Assembly: GCA_910586445.1 (NCBI GenBank)
Contig: CAJUHV010000002.1
Coordinates: 79,194-132,681 of the forward strand
Source: an uncultured Eubacterium sp.
GTDB lineage: Bacteria > Bacillota > Clostridia > Lachnospirales > Lachnospiraceae
Length of the DNA: 53,488 nucleotides
Reading direction: 5' to 3'
Made by a program: the position numbers and the translations under genes. This document shows positions 1 through 8,796 of this stretch, one piece after another (position 1 is the stretch's first letter; each line of letters opens with the position of its first letter). The notes below the pieces were generated by a model. The model was given only the letters and a program-made list of their open reading frames with translations. It had not been told where the DNA came from and did no database searches.

Positions 1-168
1 GAAGCTGTTAAAATTAATAGCAGTAGAAAAATTTTTAGAAGCTGTATAAATTTATAGAAATAATAGAAAATTTAAAAGCAGTAAAAATTTTATTGTAATA
101 ATATAAATTTATAGAAATAATAAAAATAATAAAAGCAAGAGAGCAGTCATAAGAAAAGAGGATAATTT
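1..168. repeat. AT-rich leader with degenerate repeats upstream of yebC
   Basis: Very AT-rich region before yebC. A 21-nt sequence beginning TATAAATTTATAG occurs exactly at 45-65 and again at 102-122. A shorter motif, GAAGCTGT, occurs at 1-8 and 39-46. The region probably holds the yebC promoter, but so many TATA-like strings are present that no single -10 can be chosen. A purine-rich AGAGGAT near 158-164 serves as the ribosome binding site. Confidence 0.5.
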
Positions 169-897
169 ATGTCAGGACATTCCAAATTTGCAAATATCAA
201 GCATAAAAAAGAAAAGAACGACGCAGCAAAAGGAAAAACATTTACGATGATCGGACGAGAGATTGCGATTGCAGTCAAAGAAGGCGGCCCGGACCCGGCA
301 AATAATTCCAAGCTGCGGGATGTCATAGCCAAGGCAAAAGCAAATAATATGCCGAATGACACGATTGACCGCGGCATAAAAAAAGCTGCAGGCGATTCTG
401 GTAATGTCAATTACGAAGTCGTTACATACGAAGGATACGGCCCGGGAGGCACAGCGATTATTGTAGATGCGCTGACCGACAATAAAAACCGTACTGCAGC
501 AAATGTACGCAACTGTTTTTCAAAAGGACAGGGCAGCATAGGCACACAGGGCTGTGTTTCTTATATGTTTGACAAAAAAGGCCAGATTATCATTGATAAG
601 GAAGAATGTGATATGGAATCCGACGATTTGATGATGATGGCACTCGATGCGGGAGCGGAAGATTTTGCAGAAGAGGAAGACAGCTTTGAGATCACGTCAG
701 ATCCGGCAGATTTTGCAGCTGTCCGCGATGCACTGGCAGATCAGGGCATTGCAATGACACAGGCAGAAGTGACAATGATTCCGCAGACTTATGTGACGCT
801 GTCAGACGAGGCGGATATTACAAATATCCAAAAGATACTGGATCTGCTGGATGAAGATGATGATGTGCAGACGGTTTATCACAACTGGGATGAATAA
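169..897 (+). CDS. yebC: YebC/PmpR family protein (TACO1-like translation/regulatory factor)
   Basis: The 242-residue protein opens with the family signature MSGHSKFANIKHKK, followed by the conserved GREI-A-KEGG-DP-N--LR block at about residues 30-50 and NMPNDTIDRGIKKA at about 58-71. The centre holds the YEGYGPGG signature and the acidic C-terminal domain expected of the family. Length is normal (about 240). Family members are either DNA-binding regulators or, as shown more recently for some, ribosome-associated factors relieving stalling on difficult sequences; the sequence does not say which role applies here. The next gene, glgA, is 125 nt away and unrelated in function. Confidence 0.95.
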   Translation: MSGHSKFANIKHKKEKNDAAKGKTFTMIGREIAIAVKEGGPDPANNSKLRDVIAKAKANNMPNDTIDRGIKKAAGDSGNVNYEVVTYEGYGPGGTAIIVDALTDNKNRTAANVRNCFSKGQGSIGTQGCVSYMFDKKGQIIIDKEECDMESDDLMMMALDAGAEDFAEEEDSFEITSDPADFAAVRDALADQGIAMTQAEVTMIPQTYVTLSDEADITNIQKILDLLDEDDDVQTVYHNWDE

Positions 898-1022
898 AAT
901 CCCCATGTGATGTCGGATTTAACGCTGCAGTTCATACCTGTACCAGTGATGCAGCAAGATCATCTGGTTCGATGTGAGCAGTAACGAAAATACACATAAA
1001 TGAAAATAACTGGAGGTTTTTT

Positions 1023-2477
1023 ATGAAAAAAATACTTTTTGCTGCATCTGAATGTGTGCCGTTTATTAAAACGGGAGGACTCGCAGATGTGTGCGGGGCA
1101 TTACCAAAAGAATTTGACAAGGAATACTGGGATGTACGCGTTGTGATCCCGAATTACACATGTATTCCTGAGCATTTCCGCAATCAATTCCAATATGTGA
1201 CACATTTTTATATGGGAACAGGCCCGATGCTGCCGGATAAATATGTCGGCATTCTGACTTATCAGATGGACGGCGTTACCTATTATTTCATTGACAATCA
1301 GGAGTATTTTAATTGTGCGGTGCCTTATGGCGATATCCGCTACGATATCGAAAAATTTATCTTCTTTGACAAGGCCGTGCTGTCTATGTTAAAAGCGATT
1401 GATTTCCAGCCGGATCTTGTGCACTGCCATGACTGGCAGACAGGACTTATTCCGGTATATTTAAAGAACGAGTTCCAAGGGGATATGTTCTACTGGGGCA
1501 TGAAGTCTATGATGACGATACATAACTTAAAGTTCCAGGGTGTCTGGGATAAAAAAGTATTCCAGGGATTAAGCGGCCTTCAGAACGCGCTGTTTGTACC
1601 GGATAAGCTTGAGTTTAACAAAGATGCCAGCATGTTAAAGGGCGGTCTTGTGTATGCAGATTATATTACGACAGTCAGCGATACATATGCGCAGGAAATA
1701 CAGACTTCTTATTATGGGGAAGGGCTTGACGGCCTGCTGTCTGCAAGACACCTTGATATGCAGGGTATTGTAAACGGCATTGATTATGAGATTTACAATC
1801 CGGCTACTGACCCGAAAATCTACTGCAACTATGACGCAGAAAACTGGCGTAAGAAAAAGGCTAATAACAAGACAAAGCTGCAGGAAGAATTAGGGCTTGC
1901 CGTTGACAAAAAGAAGTTTATGATCGGCCTGATTTCCCGTCTGACTGACCAGAAAGGGCTTGACCTGATCAACTATGTATTTGACCGGATTGTAGATGAT
2001 TATACACAGTTTGTAGTAATCGGTACCGGCGATCCGGCATATGAAAACATGTTCCGCCACTATGCATGGAAATTTGGCGACCGTGTATCTGCAAATATCT
2101 GCTACTCCGATGATCTGGCACACAAACTGTATGCTGCTGCAGACGCATTTTTAATGCCGTCACAGTTTGAGCCGTGCGGACTGACACAGCTGATTTCATT
2201 CCGCTATGGTACTGCACCGATTGTACGCGAGACAGGCGGTCTGAAGGATACCGTCCAGCCATTTAATGAATACGATAATACGGGCGACGGCTTCTCATTC
2301 TCTAATTACAATGGTGAAGAGATGCTTAAAGTAATCAATTATGCTAAGAAAGTATTTTATGATATGAAAAAAGACTGGAACCGTATGATTGACAGGGGCA
2401 TGGCAAAAGACTTCTCTTGGAATGCTTCTAAGTTTAAATATGAAGGACTGTATAATTTCTTAATCGGAGATAAATAA
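1023..2477 (+). CDS. glgA: Glycogen/starch synthase (GT5, ADP-glucose dependent)
   Basis: The 484-residue protein has a two-Rossmann (GT-B) layout. The N-terminal nucleotide-sugar loop K16-T-G-G-L is present, as are the HDWQTG motif (about residues 137-142) and a C-terminal donor-binding segment with PSQFEPCGLTQ and YGTAPIVRETGGL. It elongates alpha-1,4-glucan chains from ADP-glucose in the cytoplasm. Length matches bacterial GlgA (about 480). The start is supported by GGAGG about 7 nt upstream. No other glycogen genes (glgB, glgC, glgD, glgP) are adjacent, so it is a stand-alone copy. A hairpin follows the stop codon. Confidence 0.95.
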   Translation: MKKILFAASECVPFIKTGGLADVCGALPKEFDKEYWDVRVVIPNYTCIPEHFRNQFQYVTHFYMGTGPMLPDKYVGILTYQMDGVTYYFIDNQEYFNCAVPYGDIRYDIEKFIFFDKAVLSMLKAIDFQPDLVHCHDWQTGLIPVYLKNEFQGDMFYWGMKSMMTIHNLKFQGVWDKKVFQGLSGLQNALFVPDKLEFNKDASMLKGGLVYADYITTVSDTYAQEIQTSYYGEGLDGLLSARHLDMQGIVNGIDYEIYNPATDPKIYCNYDAENWRKKKANNKTKLQEELGLAVDKKKFMIGLISRLTDQKGLDLINYVFDRIVDDYTQFVVIGTGDPAYENMFRHYAWKFGDRVSANICYSDDLAHKLYAAADAFLMPSQFEPCGLTQLISFRYGTAPIVRETGGLKDTVQPFNEYDNTGDGFSFSNYNGEEMLKVINYAKKVFYDMKKDWNRMIDRGMAKDFSWNASKFKYEGLYNFLIGDK

Positions 2478-2482
2478 AACAT

Positions 2483-2527
2483 AAAAATGCTTTCTTTGGG
2501 ATTATCTCATGGAAAGCATTTTTCTTT
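2483..2527 (+). terminator. Hairpin terminator after glgA
   Basis: A perfect 12-bp inverted repeat (2483-2494 with 2512-2523) with a 17-nt loop lies directly after the glgA stop. The right arm ends in five Ts, followed by CTTT. The stem is AT-rich, so the terminator is probably of moderate strength. Confidence 0.6.
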
Positions 2528-2622
2528 CGAATCAAATTCAAAACATGGCGCGTACAGCGTGCCTTTAATTGTAGATATAACAGAGACACCATATTATTAT
2601 TGATAGATATAGTAAGAAGAAT

Positions 2623-2650
2623 TTGGATTAAAAAGACATAAGTATAAAAT
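2623..2650 (+). promoter_or_regulatory. Candidate sigma-A promoter for the TepA-like gene
   Basis: TTGGAT at 2623-2628 is separated by 16 nt from TAAAAT at 2645-2650, about 50 nt before the start codon and downstream of the glgA terminator. The -35 match is weak, so this is only a candidate. Confidence 0.35.
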
Positions 2651-2699
2651 ATATAAGACAGGCACATACTTGATTTAAAAATATTAGAGAGGTGTGTCT

Positions 2700-3410
2700 A
2701 TGGGCGATCCACAAGAAAAGAAAGAAGAAAAGAAACAAGAATTAGAATCAACAATCTCCGATAATGAAAATATCAAAAACAATGGGGAAGTTACGTTAGA
2801 TGAAAATTTCCATAATCATAGGATTTATCTGTTGTCAGTGATTGGAGAAATCGAAGGGCATGAGTGCCTGTCATCAAATACAAAAACTACGAAATACGAA
2901 CATGTACTGCCAAAGCTGGCGGAAATCGAAGATGCAGACAATATCGACGGCGTTATGCTGCTGTTAAATACGGTCGGAGGTGATGTAGAATCAGGCCTTG
3001 CCATTGCAGAAATGGTTGCTTCATTAAGCAAACCGACTGTATCACTCGTTCTCGGCGGAAGCCATTCGATCGGCGTGCCGCTGGCTGTCTCTACTGATTA
3101 TTCCTTTATCGTACCGACCGGCACTATGGTAATACATCCCGTGCGCATGAACGGCATGGTAATCGGGGCACCGCCTACGTATGATTATTTTAAGCAGATG
3201 CAGAACCGTATTATCGGTTTTATTACATCGCACTGTACAGCAAAAGAAGACCGCATGGAAAAGCTGATGATGAATACGACTATGCTTACGAAAGATCTGG
3301 GTACTATATTAGTAGGAGAAGAAGCGGTAAGGGAAGGGATCATTAATGAGGTCGGAGGCATGAAGGAGGCACTTGGAAAGCTGCATTCTTTGATTTCGGA
3401 ACAGAAATAG
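2700..3410 (+). CDS. tepA: TepA-like ClpP-fold serine peptidase (translocation-enhancing protein family)
   Basis: The 236-residue cytoplasmic protein has an acidic, Lys/Glu-rich N-terminus and then a ClpP/crotonase-fold core. The GGSHSIG segment (Ser123) matches the ClpP catalytic serine region, and MVIHP (His146) matches the catalytic histidine. I chose ATG 2700 because AGAGAGG ends 7 nt before it; an in-frame GTG at 2694 is only 1 nt from that site. Bacillus TepA is linked to export, possibly as a signal-peptide peptidase. The protein lies outside any clp operon and resembles TepA more than true ClpP, since the ClpX-docking features cannot be recognised. Confidence 0.85.
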   Translation: MGDPQEKKEEKKQELESTISDNENIKNNGEVTLDENFHNHRIYLLSVIGEIEGHECLSSNTKTTKYEHVLPKLAEIEDADNIDGVMLLLNTVGGDVESGLAIAEMVASLSKPTVSLVLGGSHSIGVPLAVSTDYSFIVPTGTMVIHPVRMNGMVIGAPPTYDYFKQMQNRIIGFITSHCTAKEDRMEKLMMNTTMLTKDLGTILVGEEAVREGIINEVGGMKEALGKLHSLISEQK

Positions 3411-3503
3411 CTGATAATTTTAATCAAATCAATCAAATTTGGAAAAAGAATGACATTTCCCCCAATATATGGTAATATAATTTTATATGATTTTTTACAG
3501 TAG

Positions 3504-3531
3504 AAAACGAAAACAGTCGTTTTCGTTTTTT
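3504..3531 (+). terminator. Intrinsic terminator between the TepA-like gene and uppP
   Basis: A perfect 11-bp stem (3504-3514 with 3519-3529) has an AGTC tetraloop and runs into a T tract. It ends only about 11 nt before the uppP ribosome binding site, so it may also act as an attenuator for uppP if the TATAAT at 3476-3481 is a promoter. Confidence 0.8.
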
Positions 3532-3553
3532 GCTGTCAGTAGGGAGGCATAAT

Positions 3554-4429
3554 ATGTCATTATTAGAAGCGATTTTAATGGGACTTATACAAGGGATTAC
3601 AGAATTTCTGCCAGTCAGCAGCTCCGGTCATCTGGCATTGTTCCAGATTGCATTTGATCTGGAGGAGACAGGTCTTTTATTTGACTGCCTGCTGCATTTT
3701 GGTACATTAACTGCGGTGTTTGCGGTATATTACCGTGACATATGGAAGATGATCTGTGAAGGCTTTGCCTTAGTTGCAGATGCATGCATCAATGCGGGAG
3801 TTGCTGTAGCCAGGCTGGCCGGCAATAAGGATAAGCGCTACCGCAGGGTAATCTGCAATGGTTATCGGAAATTTGCCATGCTTGTCATCGTATCTACAAT
3901 ACCTACCGGAGTCATCGGGGTCGCAGCTTCGGATTTGATCGAGGCAGCTTCTGCATTTTTAATTGTGCCGGGCATATGCCTGATCATTACTTCTGTGCTG
4001 CTGTTTGTTGCAGACCGCTGCAGTGAAGGGCATAAGACCCCTAAGCATGTGAGCTATACAAATGCCTTTATCATCGGCATCTGCCAGGGATTTGCTACGC
4101 TGCCGGGCATTTCGCGTTCCGGCACTACGATTACGGCATGCCTGTTAAGCGGCTTTGACCGTAAGTTTGCAGTGAAATATTCGTTTATTATGTCCATTCC
4201 GGCAATTTTAGGATCTGTTGTATTACAGTTGTTTGATCTTGAAAACCTGCAGCAGATTACGCAGTCAGAATGGCTGTATTATCTGGCAGGCACACTTGTT
4301 TCTGCAATTGTAGGATATATCTGCATTAAAGTAATGCTTTTTGTAGTACGTGAAAAGAAATATACGATATTTTCTATTTACTGCCTGATCGTCGGCGTAA
4401 TTTCTATTGCAGCGTACTTTATTTTATAA
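3554..4429 (+). CDS. uppP: Undecaprenyl-diphosphatase (BacA/UppP)
   Basis: The 291-residue polytopic membrane protein carries both UppP signatures: E17-F-L-P-V-S-S-S-G-H26 near the N-terminus, and PGISRSGTTI in the second repeat half. It dephosphorylates undecaprenyl diphosphate, recycling the lipid carrier for peptidoglycan and other wall polymers; the family is associated with bacitracin resistance. ATG 3554 is chosen because GGGAGG lies 6 nt upstream; a TTG further up falls inside the terminator hairpin. The loop around residues 70-100 is basic and slightly longer than in the E. coli protein. Confidence 0.95.
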   Translation: MSLLEAILMGLIQGITEFLPVSSSGHLALFQIAFDLEETGLLFDCLLHFGTLTAVFAVYYRDIWKMICEGFALVADACINAGVAVARLAGNKDKRYRRVICNGYRKFAMLVIVSTIPTGVIGVAASDLIEAASAFLIVPGICLIITSVLLFVADRCSEGHKTPKHVSYTNAFIIGICQGFATLPGISRSGTTITACLLSGFDRKFAVKYSFIMSIPAILGSVVLQLFDLENLQQITQSEWLYYLAGTLVSAIVGYICIKVMLFVVREKKYTIFSIYCLIVGVISIAAYFIL

Positions 4430-4474
4430 AATCTTGATCATGCGCCATAGTATACTAGAAAATGGAGGAATAAA

Positions 4475-7400
4475 ATGGCAAAGAAACATTCTAAGGCTGC
4501 AGCTGATGACAGCAGTATGCCGGCAGCTTCTTTTAAGCATGAAGTAATCCTTTGGGCTGTACTTGCTTTGTCGATCATATTATTTATCAGCAACTTTGGA
4601 ATAGCCGGATCAGCGGGAAATTTTATCAGCAGTATCTTTTTTGGATTGTTCGGACTTGCTGCTTACATATTTCCAATACTGCTGTTCGCAGGGACAGCGT
4701 TTATGATTGCAAATAAAGATAATGCACTTGCATTAATCAAAGCCTCTGCCTCGTTTGCTTTTTTTATATTTTTGTGTATGTTCTTAGAATTGATCGGGGG
4801 AAACGGCAGTGCAGAGTCTCCCATTGACTCATATATATGGGCGGTCGAGCATAAATTTGGAGGCGGACTGGCAGGCGGGCTGCTGACCTGGCTGATCCGT
4901 CCCAATCTGGGAACAATCAGTGCTTACGTTATAGATCTTATTATGATGATTATATGCATTGTATTGATCACGCAGCGCTCGATCTGGAAACACATCCAGT
5001 CCGGCAGCAAAAAAGTATATGTATCTGCGAAAAATGAAACAATACGCCAGCATCAGCAGTATGCAGAACGAAGAAAAAGGCGTATTGACAATAAGGTATC
5101 AGGTGTTTCGACAGATACAAGCATTAAAAGCGGTGCAAAATCGGGTATTTCTGACAACATCAATGAAATCCGTCCAGACCCTGCATTTATGCAGCAGGAT
5201 TTTCCAATTCATATGATGGGAGAACACAGAGCCAAACAATCTGAGCCGTCAGGAGGCTGGGCGGCTGCACAGTCTGTACAGCTGTCAGAATTATTTCGTT
5301 CAGAATTCCGTTCGGAAAACGACGGGCTTTTCGGGCAGCCGGCGGCAGGAGAAGTGTCTGGCTCCCAGGCAGATGGCTCAGCTGACATTACACCTTTTCC
5401 TGCACCTGATCAGAACCAGTCCGTGCCTGCGCAGATTTTAGAAGCGGAATCCGAATTTTTGGACAATATTATACCTGTTAAAAATCAAAAGGTTGCACTG
5501 CAGCCGAACATGCCGCATATAGAAGCAGAAAATCACGAAGCATCTGTCAATGATACCGCCGGCCCGGCAGACAGACAGCAGGCCGCTGCACCAGACATAG
5601 ATAATTTATCTGATATTCTGACAAATACAAGTGACCTGTTTTCAGAACTGCTGCCGTCAGCCTCTGAGCAGAGCACAGAATCAGCTGCCGCTGGATCAGC
5701 TGAAGCAGGATCTTTGTCTGCATTAGAACTATTATCATCAAATTCAGCCGCTGCACCGGGCAGCATGGATTCGGCAGATCTCAAAGACCTGTCAGACCAG
5801 AAATTTTCAGATCTAAATTTGCCGGATCAGAATTTGTCAGACCTAAAAGATTTATCGGATCAGGAAAACTTATCAGCACTAAATGCTTTATCATATCAGA
5901 AAAATTTATCAGATATAAATGCCTTATCAGATCAGAAAGCCCCGTCTTCACTGGCTGATCCAGCAGATTTTTCTGATCAGTCAAGTAGTTTGGTACGCAC
6001 AGATTTTATGGATGGATCTGGCTTGGACGCCGTTCCTGCTTCTGTAGAAGCTGAACCATTATTAAATGGCGATCTGGAAACGTCTCTATTAAACGGAGTG
6101 ATGGAAGAGCCGTCTGAAAATGCGTTGAAAATGCATGCAGGTAATACTGATCTGCATCATAAGCAGCAGAGTACAAAAGCAGCAGATATAGAAAGCATTT
6201 TTACGTCCGCGCAGGAGCTGATCGCACAGGAGCTTCAGAATGCAGCAGCGCCGCCTGCCAGAAATACTGCCGCCTCTGCAGCGGGTAAAGCATCCATGCA
6301 GGCGGGACAGAAATCAGGAGCAGCAGGAGCTGCGGCACCTATAGGGCTGCGCAATCCGAAGCAGTCTCAGGCAGAAATCGCCTCGGATGTAACGCAGATC
6401 GGCGTCGAGCTGCATCAGGCAAAGCCGCCGGTTAAGAGGCCGCACGTTCTGCCTCCAGTGGACTTATTGAAATATGGAGATCCGAACAAAACAGGGGACT
6501 CCAGGCAGCATCTGCAGGAGACCGCATTAAAACTGCAGCAGACTTTGAAAAATTTTGGCGTAAATGTCACAATATTAAATGTAAGCTGCGGCCCATCGGT
6601 TACTCGCTATGAGATACAGCCGGAAATGGGTGTCAAGGTAAGCAAAATTGTAAACCTGGCAGATGACATTAAGCTGAATCTGGCAGCGGCGGATATCCGT
6701 ATCGAAGCCCCGATACCGGGAAAAGCCGCCATAGGCATAGAAGTACCGAATAAAGAAAATGTACCTGTCATGTTTCGTGATTTAATCGAAGCAGAGGAAT
6801 TCAAGCAGCAGAAGTCGCCTTGTGCGTTTGCGGCAGGCAAGGATATTGCAGGACAGGTTGTCGTAACGGATATATGCAAAATGCCGCATCTTCTGATCGC
6901 AGGGGCTACCGGTTCGGGAAAATCCGTCTGTATTAATACGATCATTATGAGCATTATTTATAAAGCTGATCCAGATGATGTCAAAATGATTATGATTGAT
7001 CCAAAGGTAGTCGAATTAAGTGTTTATAACGGCATTCCGCATCTGCTGCTGCCGGTAGTGACAGATCCAAAAAAGGCAGCCGGTGCACTGCACTGGGCAG
7101 TATCTGAGATGATGGACCGCTACCAGAAGTTTGCAGACTGCGGTGTACGTGATGTAAAAGGCTATAATGAAAAAATCAAAAAGACTGCAGATATCGCCGA
7201 TGAAAACAAGCCTCAGAAAATGCCGTATATTGTTATTATTGTGGACGAGCTGGCTGATTTGATGATGGCAGCACCGGGAGATGTAGAGGATGCGATCTGC
7301 CGTCTGGCACAGCTTGCCAGAGCAGCAGGCATTCATCTGATTATAGCGACACAGCGGCCTTCGGTAAATGTCATTACCGGACTGATCAAAGCAAATATGC

Positions 7401-7912
7401 CGTCTCGTATTGCATTTTCTGTAACATCCGGTATTGATTCCCGCACAATTCTAGACATGAATGGTGCTGAAAAGCTGCTCGGCAAAGGCGACATGCTGTT
7501 TTATCCGCAAGGGTATCAAAAACCTGTGCGTGTGCAGGGAGCATTTGTATCAGATTCTGAAGTATCAGAGGTTGTAGAATTTTTAATTGCGCAGAATGGG
7601 GCCTTCAGCTACAGCAGTGATATTGAACAAAAAGTAACTAGCGCCTCTTCAGGTGGAGGATCATCTGCCGACAGTGCGCCGGAAGACGATAAGGATGTAT
7701 ATTTTGCAGATGCTGCCAAGCTATTAATCGATAAAGAAAAGGCTTCTGTCAGCATGCTGCAGCGTTATTTTAAAATAGGATTTAACCGGGCGGCACGCAT
7801 TATGGATCAGTTGGAGGAAGCCGGCGTTGTCGGGCCGGAAGAAGGAACAAAGCCCCGCAAAATTTTAATGGGGCCGGAAGAATTTGAACAGTATGTAGAA
7901 GAAGTACTGTGA
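4475..7912 (+). CDS. ftsK: FtsK/SpoIIIE family DNA translocase with an unusually long linker
   Basis: The 1145-residue protein has about four N-terminal membrane segments (residues 25-180), a long low-complexity linker (about 195-640) and the RecA-like motor. Walker A GATGSGKS lies at 810-817 and Walker B VIIVDE ends at D924-E925. A C-terminal winged-helix gamma domain occupies about 1080-1145. It pumps chromosomal DNA through the septum during division or sporulation. Bacillus SpoIIIE is about 790 residues, so the excess is the linker, rich in Ser, Asp, Gln and Ala with repeated LSDQ/LSDL units at about residues 436-505. GGAGG precedes the ATG. Whether it is the vegetative FtsK or the sporulation SpoIIIE cannot be told from the sequence. 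Confidence 0.93.
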   Translation: MAKKHSKAAADDSSMPAASFKHEVILWAVLALSIILFISNFGIAGSAGNFISSIFFGLFGLAAYIFPILLFAGTAFMIANKDNALALIKASASFAFFIFLCMFLELIGGNGSAESPIDSYIWAVEHKFGGGLAGGLLTWLIRPNLGTISAYVIDLIMMIICIVLITQRSIWKHIQSGSKKVYVSAKNETIRQHQQYAERRKRRIDNKVSGVSTDTSIKSGAKSGISDNINEIRPDPAFMQQDFPIHMMGEHRAKQSEPSGGWAAAQSVQLSELFRSEFRSENDGLFGQPAAGEVSGSQADGSADITPFPAPDQNQSVPAQILEAESEFLDNIIPVKNQKVALQPNMPHIEAENHEASVNDTAGPADRQQAAAPDIDNLSDILTNTSDLFSELLPSASEQSTESAAAGSAEAGSLSALELLSSNSAAAPGSMDSADLKDLSDQKFSDLNLPDQNLSDLKDLSDQENLSALNALSYQKNLSDINALSDQKAPSSLADPADFSDQSSSLVRTDFMDGSGLDAVPASVEAEPLLNGDLETSLLNGVMEEPSENALKMHAGNTDLHHKQQSTKAADIESIFTSAQELIAQELQNAAAPPARNTAASAAGKASMQAGQKSGAAGAAAPIGLRNPKQSQAEIASDVTQIGVELHQAKPPVKRPHVLPPVDLLKYGDPNKTGDSRQHLQETALKLQQTLKNFGVNVTILNVSCGPSVTRYEIQPEMGVKVSKIVNLADDIKLNLAAADIRIEAPIPGKAAIGIEVPNKENVPVMFRDLIEAEEFKQQKSPCAFAAGKDIAGQVVVTDICKMPHLLIAGATGSGKSVCINTIIMSIIYKADPDDVKMIMIDPKVVELSVYNGIPHLLLPVVTDPKKAAGALHWAVSEMMDRYQKFADCGVRDVKGYNEKIKKTADIADENKPQKMPYIVIIVDELADLMMAAPGDVEDAICRLAQLARAAGIHLIIATQRPSVNVITGLIKANMPSRIAFSVTSGIDSRTILDMNGAEKLLGKGDMLFYPQGYQKPVRVQGAFVSDSEVSEVVEFLIAQNGAFSYSSDIEQKVTSASSGGGSSADSAPEDDKDVYFADAAKLLIDKEKASVSMLQRYFKIGFNRAARIMDQLEEAGVVGPEEGTKPRKILMGPEEFEQYVEEVL
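5781..5984. repeat. Imperfect in-frame repeats in the ftsK linker
   Basis: Imperfect repeats encode variants of LSDLKDLSDQ and LSDINALSDQ, interspersed with ADPADFSDQ-like units. The repeat stays in the ftsK reading frame and adds about 65 residues of disordered linker. Confidence 0.7.
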
Positions 7913-7939
7913 TCATGACGGTCAGAAAGGAGATCAAAA

Positions 7940-8779
7940 TTGTATAGCTTAATTGATGGTAAACGTATCTCTCAGGAAATTAAAGATGAATTAAAGGACA
8001 AAGTCAGCCAGTTGAAGCAGCAGGGAATCGAAGGATGCCTTGCTGTCATACAGGTCGGTGCAGATCCGGCGTCCAGTGTGTATGTCAGAAATAAAAAACG
8101 GGCGTGTGAATACATCGGCATTGCGTCATTATCTTATGAATTGGATCAAAATACTACTGAAGAAGAGCTGCTAGAGCTGATTTATAAATTAAATGCAGAT
8201 GATAAAGTAAACGGCATTCTTGTACAGCTCCCGGTTCCTGAGCATATTGATGAAAATAAAATCATACAGGCTATTTCTCCTGCAAAAGATGTCGATGGAT
8301 TTCATCCGCAGAATGTCGGGGCGTTGGTCAGCGGGCTGCCGGGATATATTTCCTGTACCCCTGCTGGAATCATACAGCTGTTTAAACGCTCCGGTATAGA
8401 AATCGCAGGCAGACGGTGTGTCGTAGTCGGGCGCAGCAATATCGTAGGCAAGCCGATGGCTCTTTTGATGCTCAGGGAAAATGCGACGGTGACAATTGCG
8501 CATTCGAAGACAGAAAACCTAAAAGAGATATGCAAAAATGCAGATCTGTTAATTGTGGCAGTCGGACGGCCAAAGATGATCGATGCTTCTTATATAAAAG
8601 AAGGTGCGGTAGTCATAGATGTGGGAATTCACCGCAATGAAGACAATAAACTATGCGGTGACGTCGATTTTGACAGTGCAGCCGAACATACTGCGGCAAT
8701 TACGCCGGTACCGGGCGGAGTAGGGCCTATGACGATTGCTATGCTGATGCATAACTGCGTAGAAGCGATGACGAAATAA
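7940..8779 (+). CDS. folD: Bifunctional methylene-THF dehydrogenase/methenyl-THF cyclohydrolase
   Basis: The 279-residue enzyme interconverts 5,10-methylene-, methenyl- and 10-formyl-tetrahydrofolate using NADP. Visible signatures are the Y--NK catalytic segment (YVRNKKRACEYIG), DGFHPQNVGAL, TPAGIIQL, the Rossmann loop VVVGRSNIVGKP and the C-terminal PGGVGPMTIAML. The start codon is TTG at 7940, set by AAAGGAGA with a 6-nt gap; no ATG is available near the conserved N-terminus. It lies 27 nt after ftsK and 17 nt before the next gene, so co-transcription is likely. Confidence 0.96.
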   Translation: MYSLIDGKRISQEIKDELKDKVSQLKQQGIEGCLAVIQVGADPASSVYVRNKKRACEYIGIASLSYELDQNTTEEELLELIYKLNADDKVNGILVQLPVPEHIDENKIIQAISPAKDVDGFHPQNVGALVSGLPGYISCTPAGIIQLFKRSGIEIAGRRCVVVGRSNIVGKPMALLMLRENATVTIAHSKTENLKEICKNADLLIVAVGRPKMIDASYIKEGAVVIDVGIHRNEDNKLCGDVDFDSAAEHTAAITPVPGGVGPMTIAMLMHNCVEAMTK

Positions 8780-8796
8780 GGAGGCACAAATACAGC

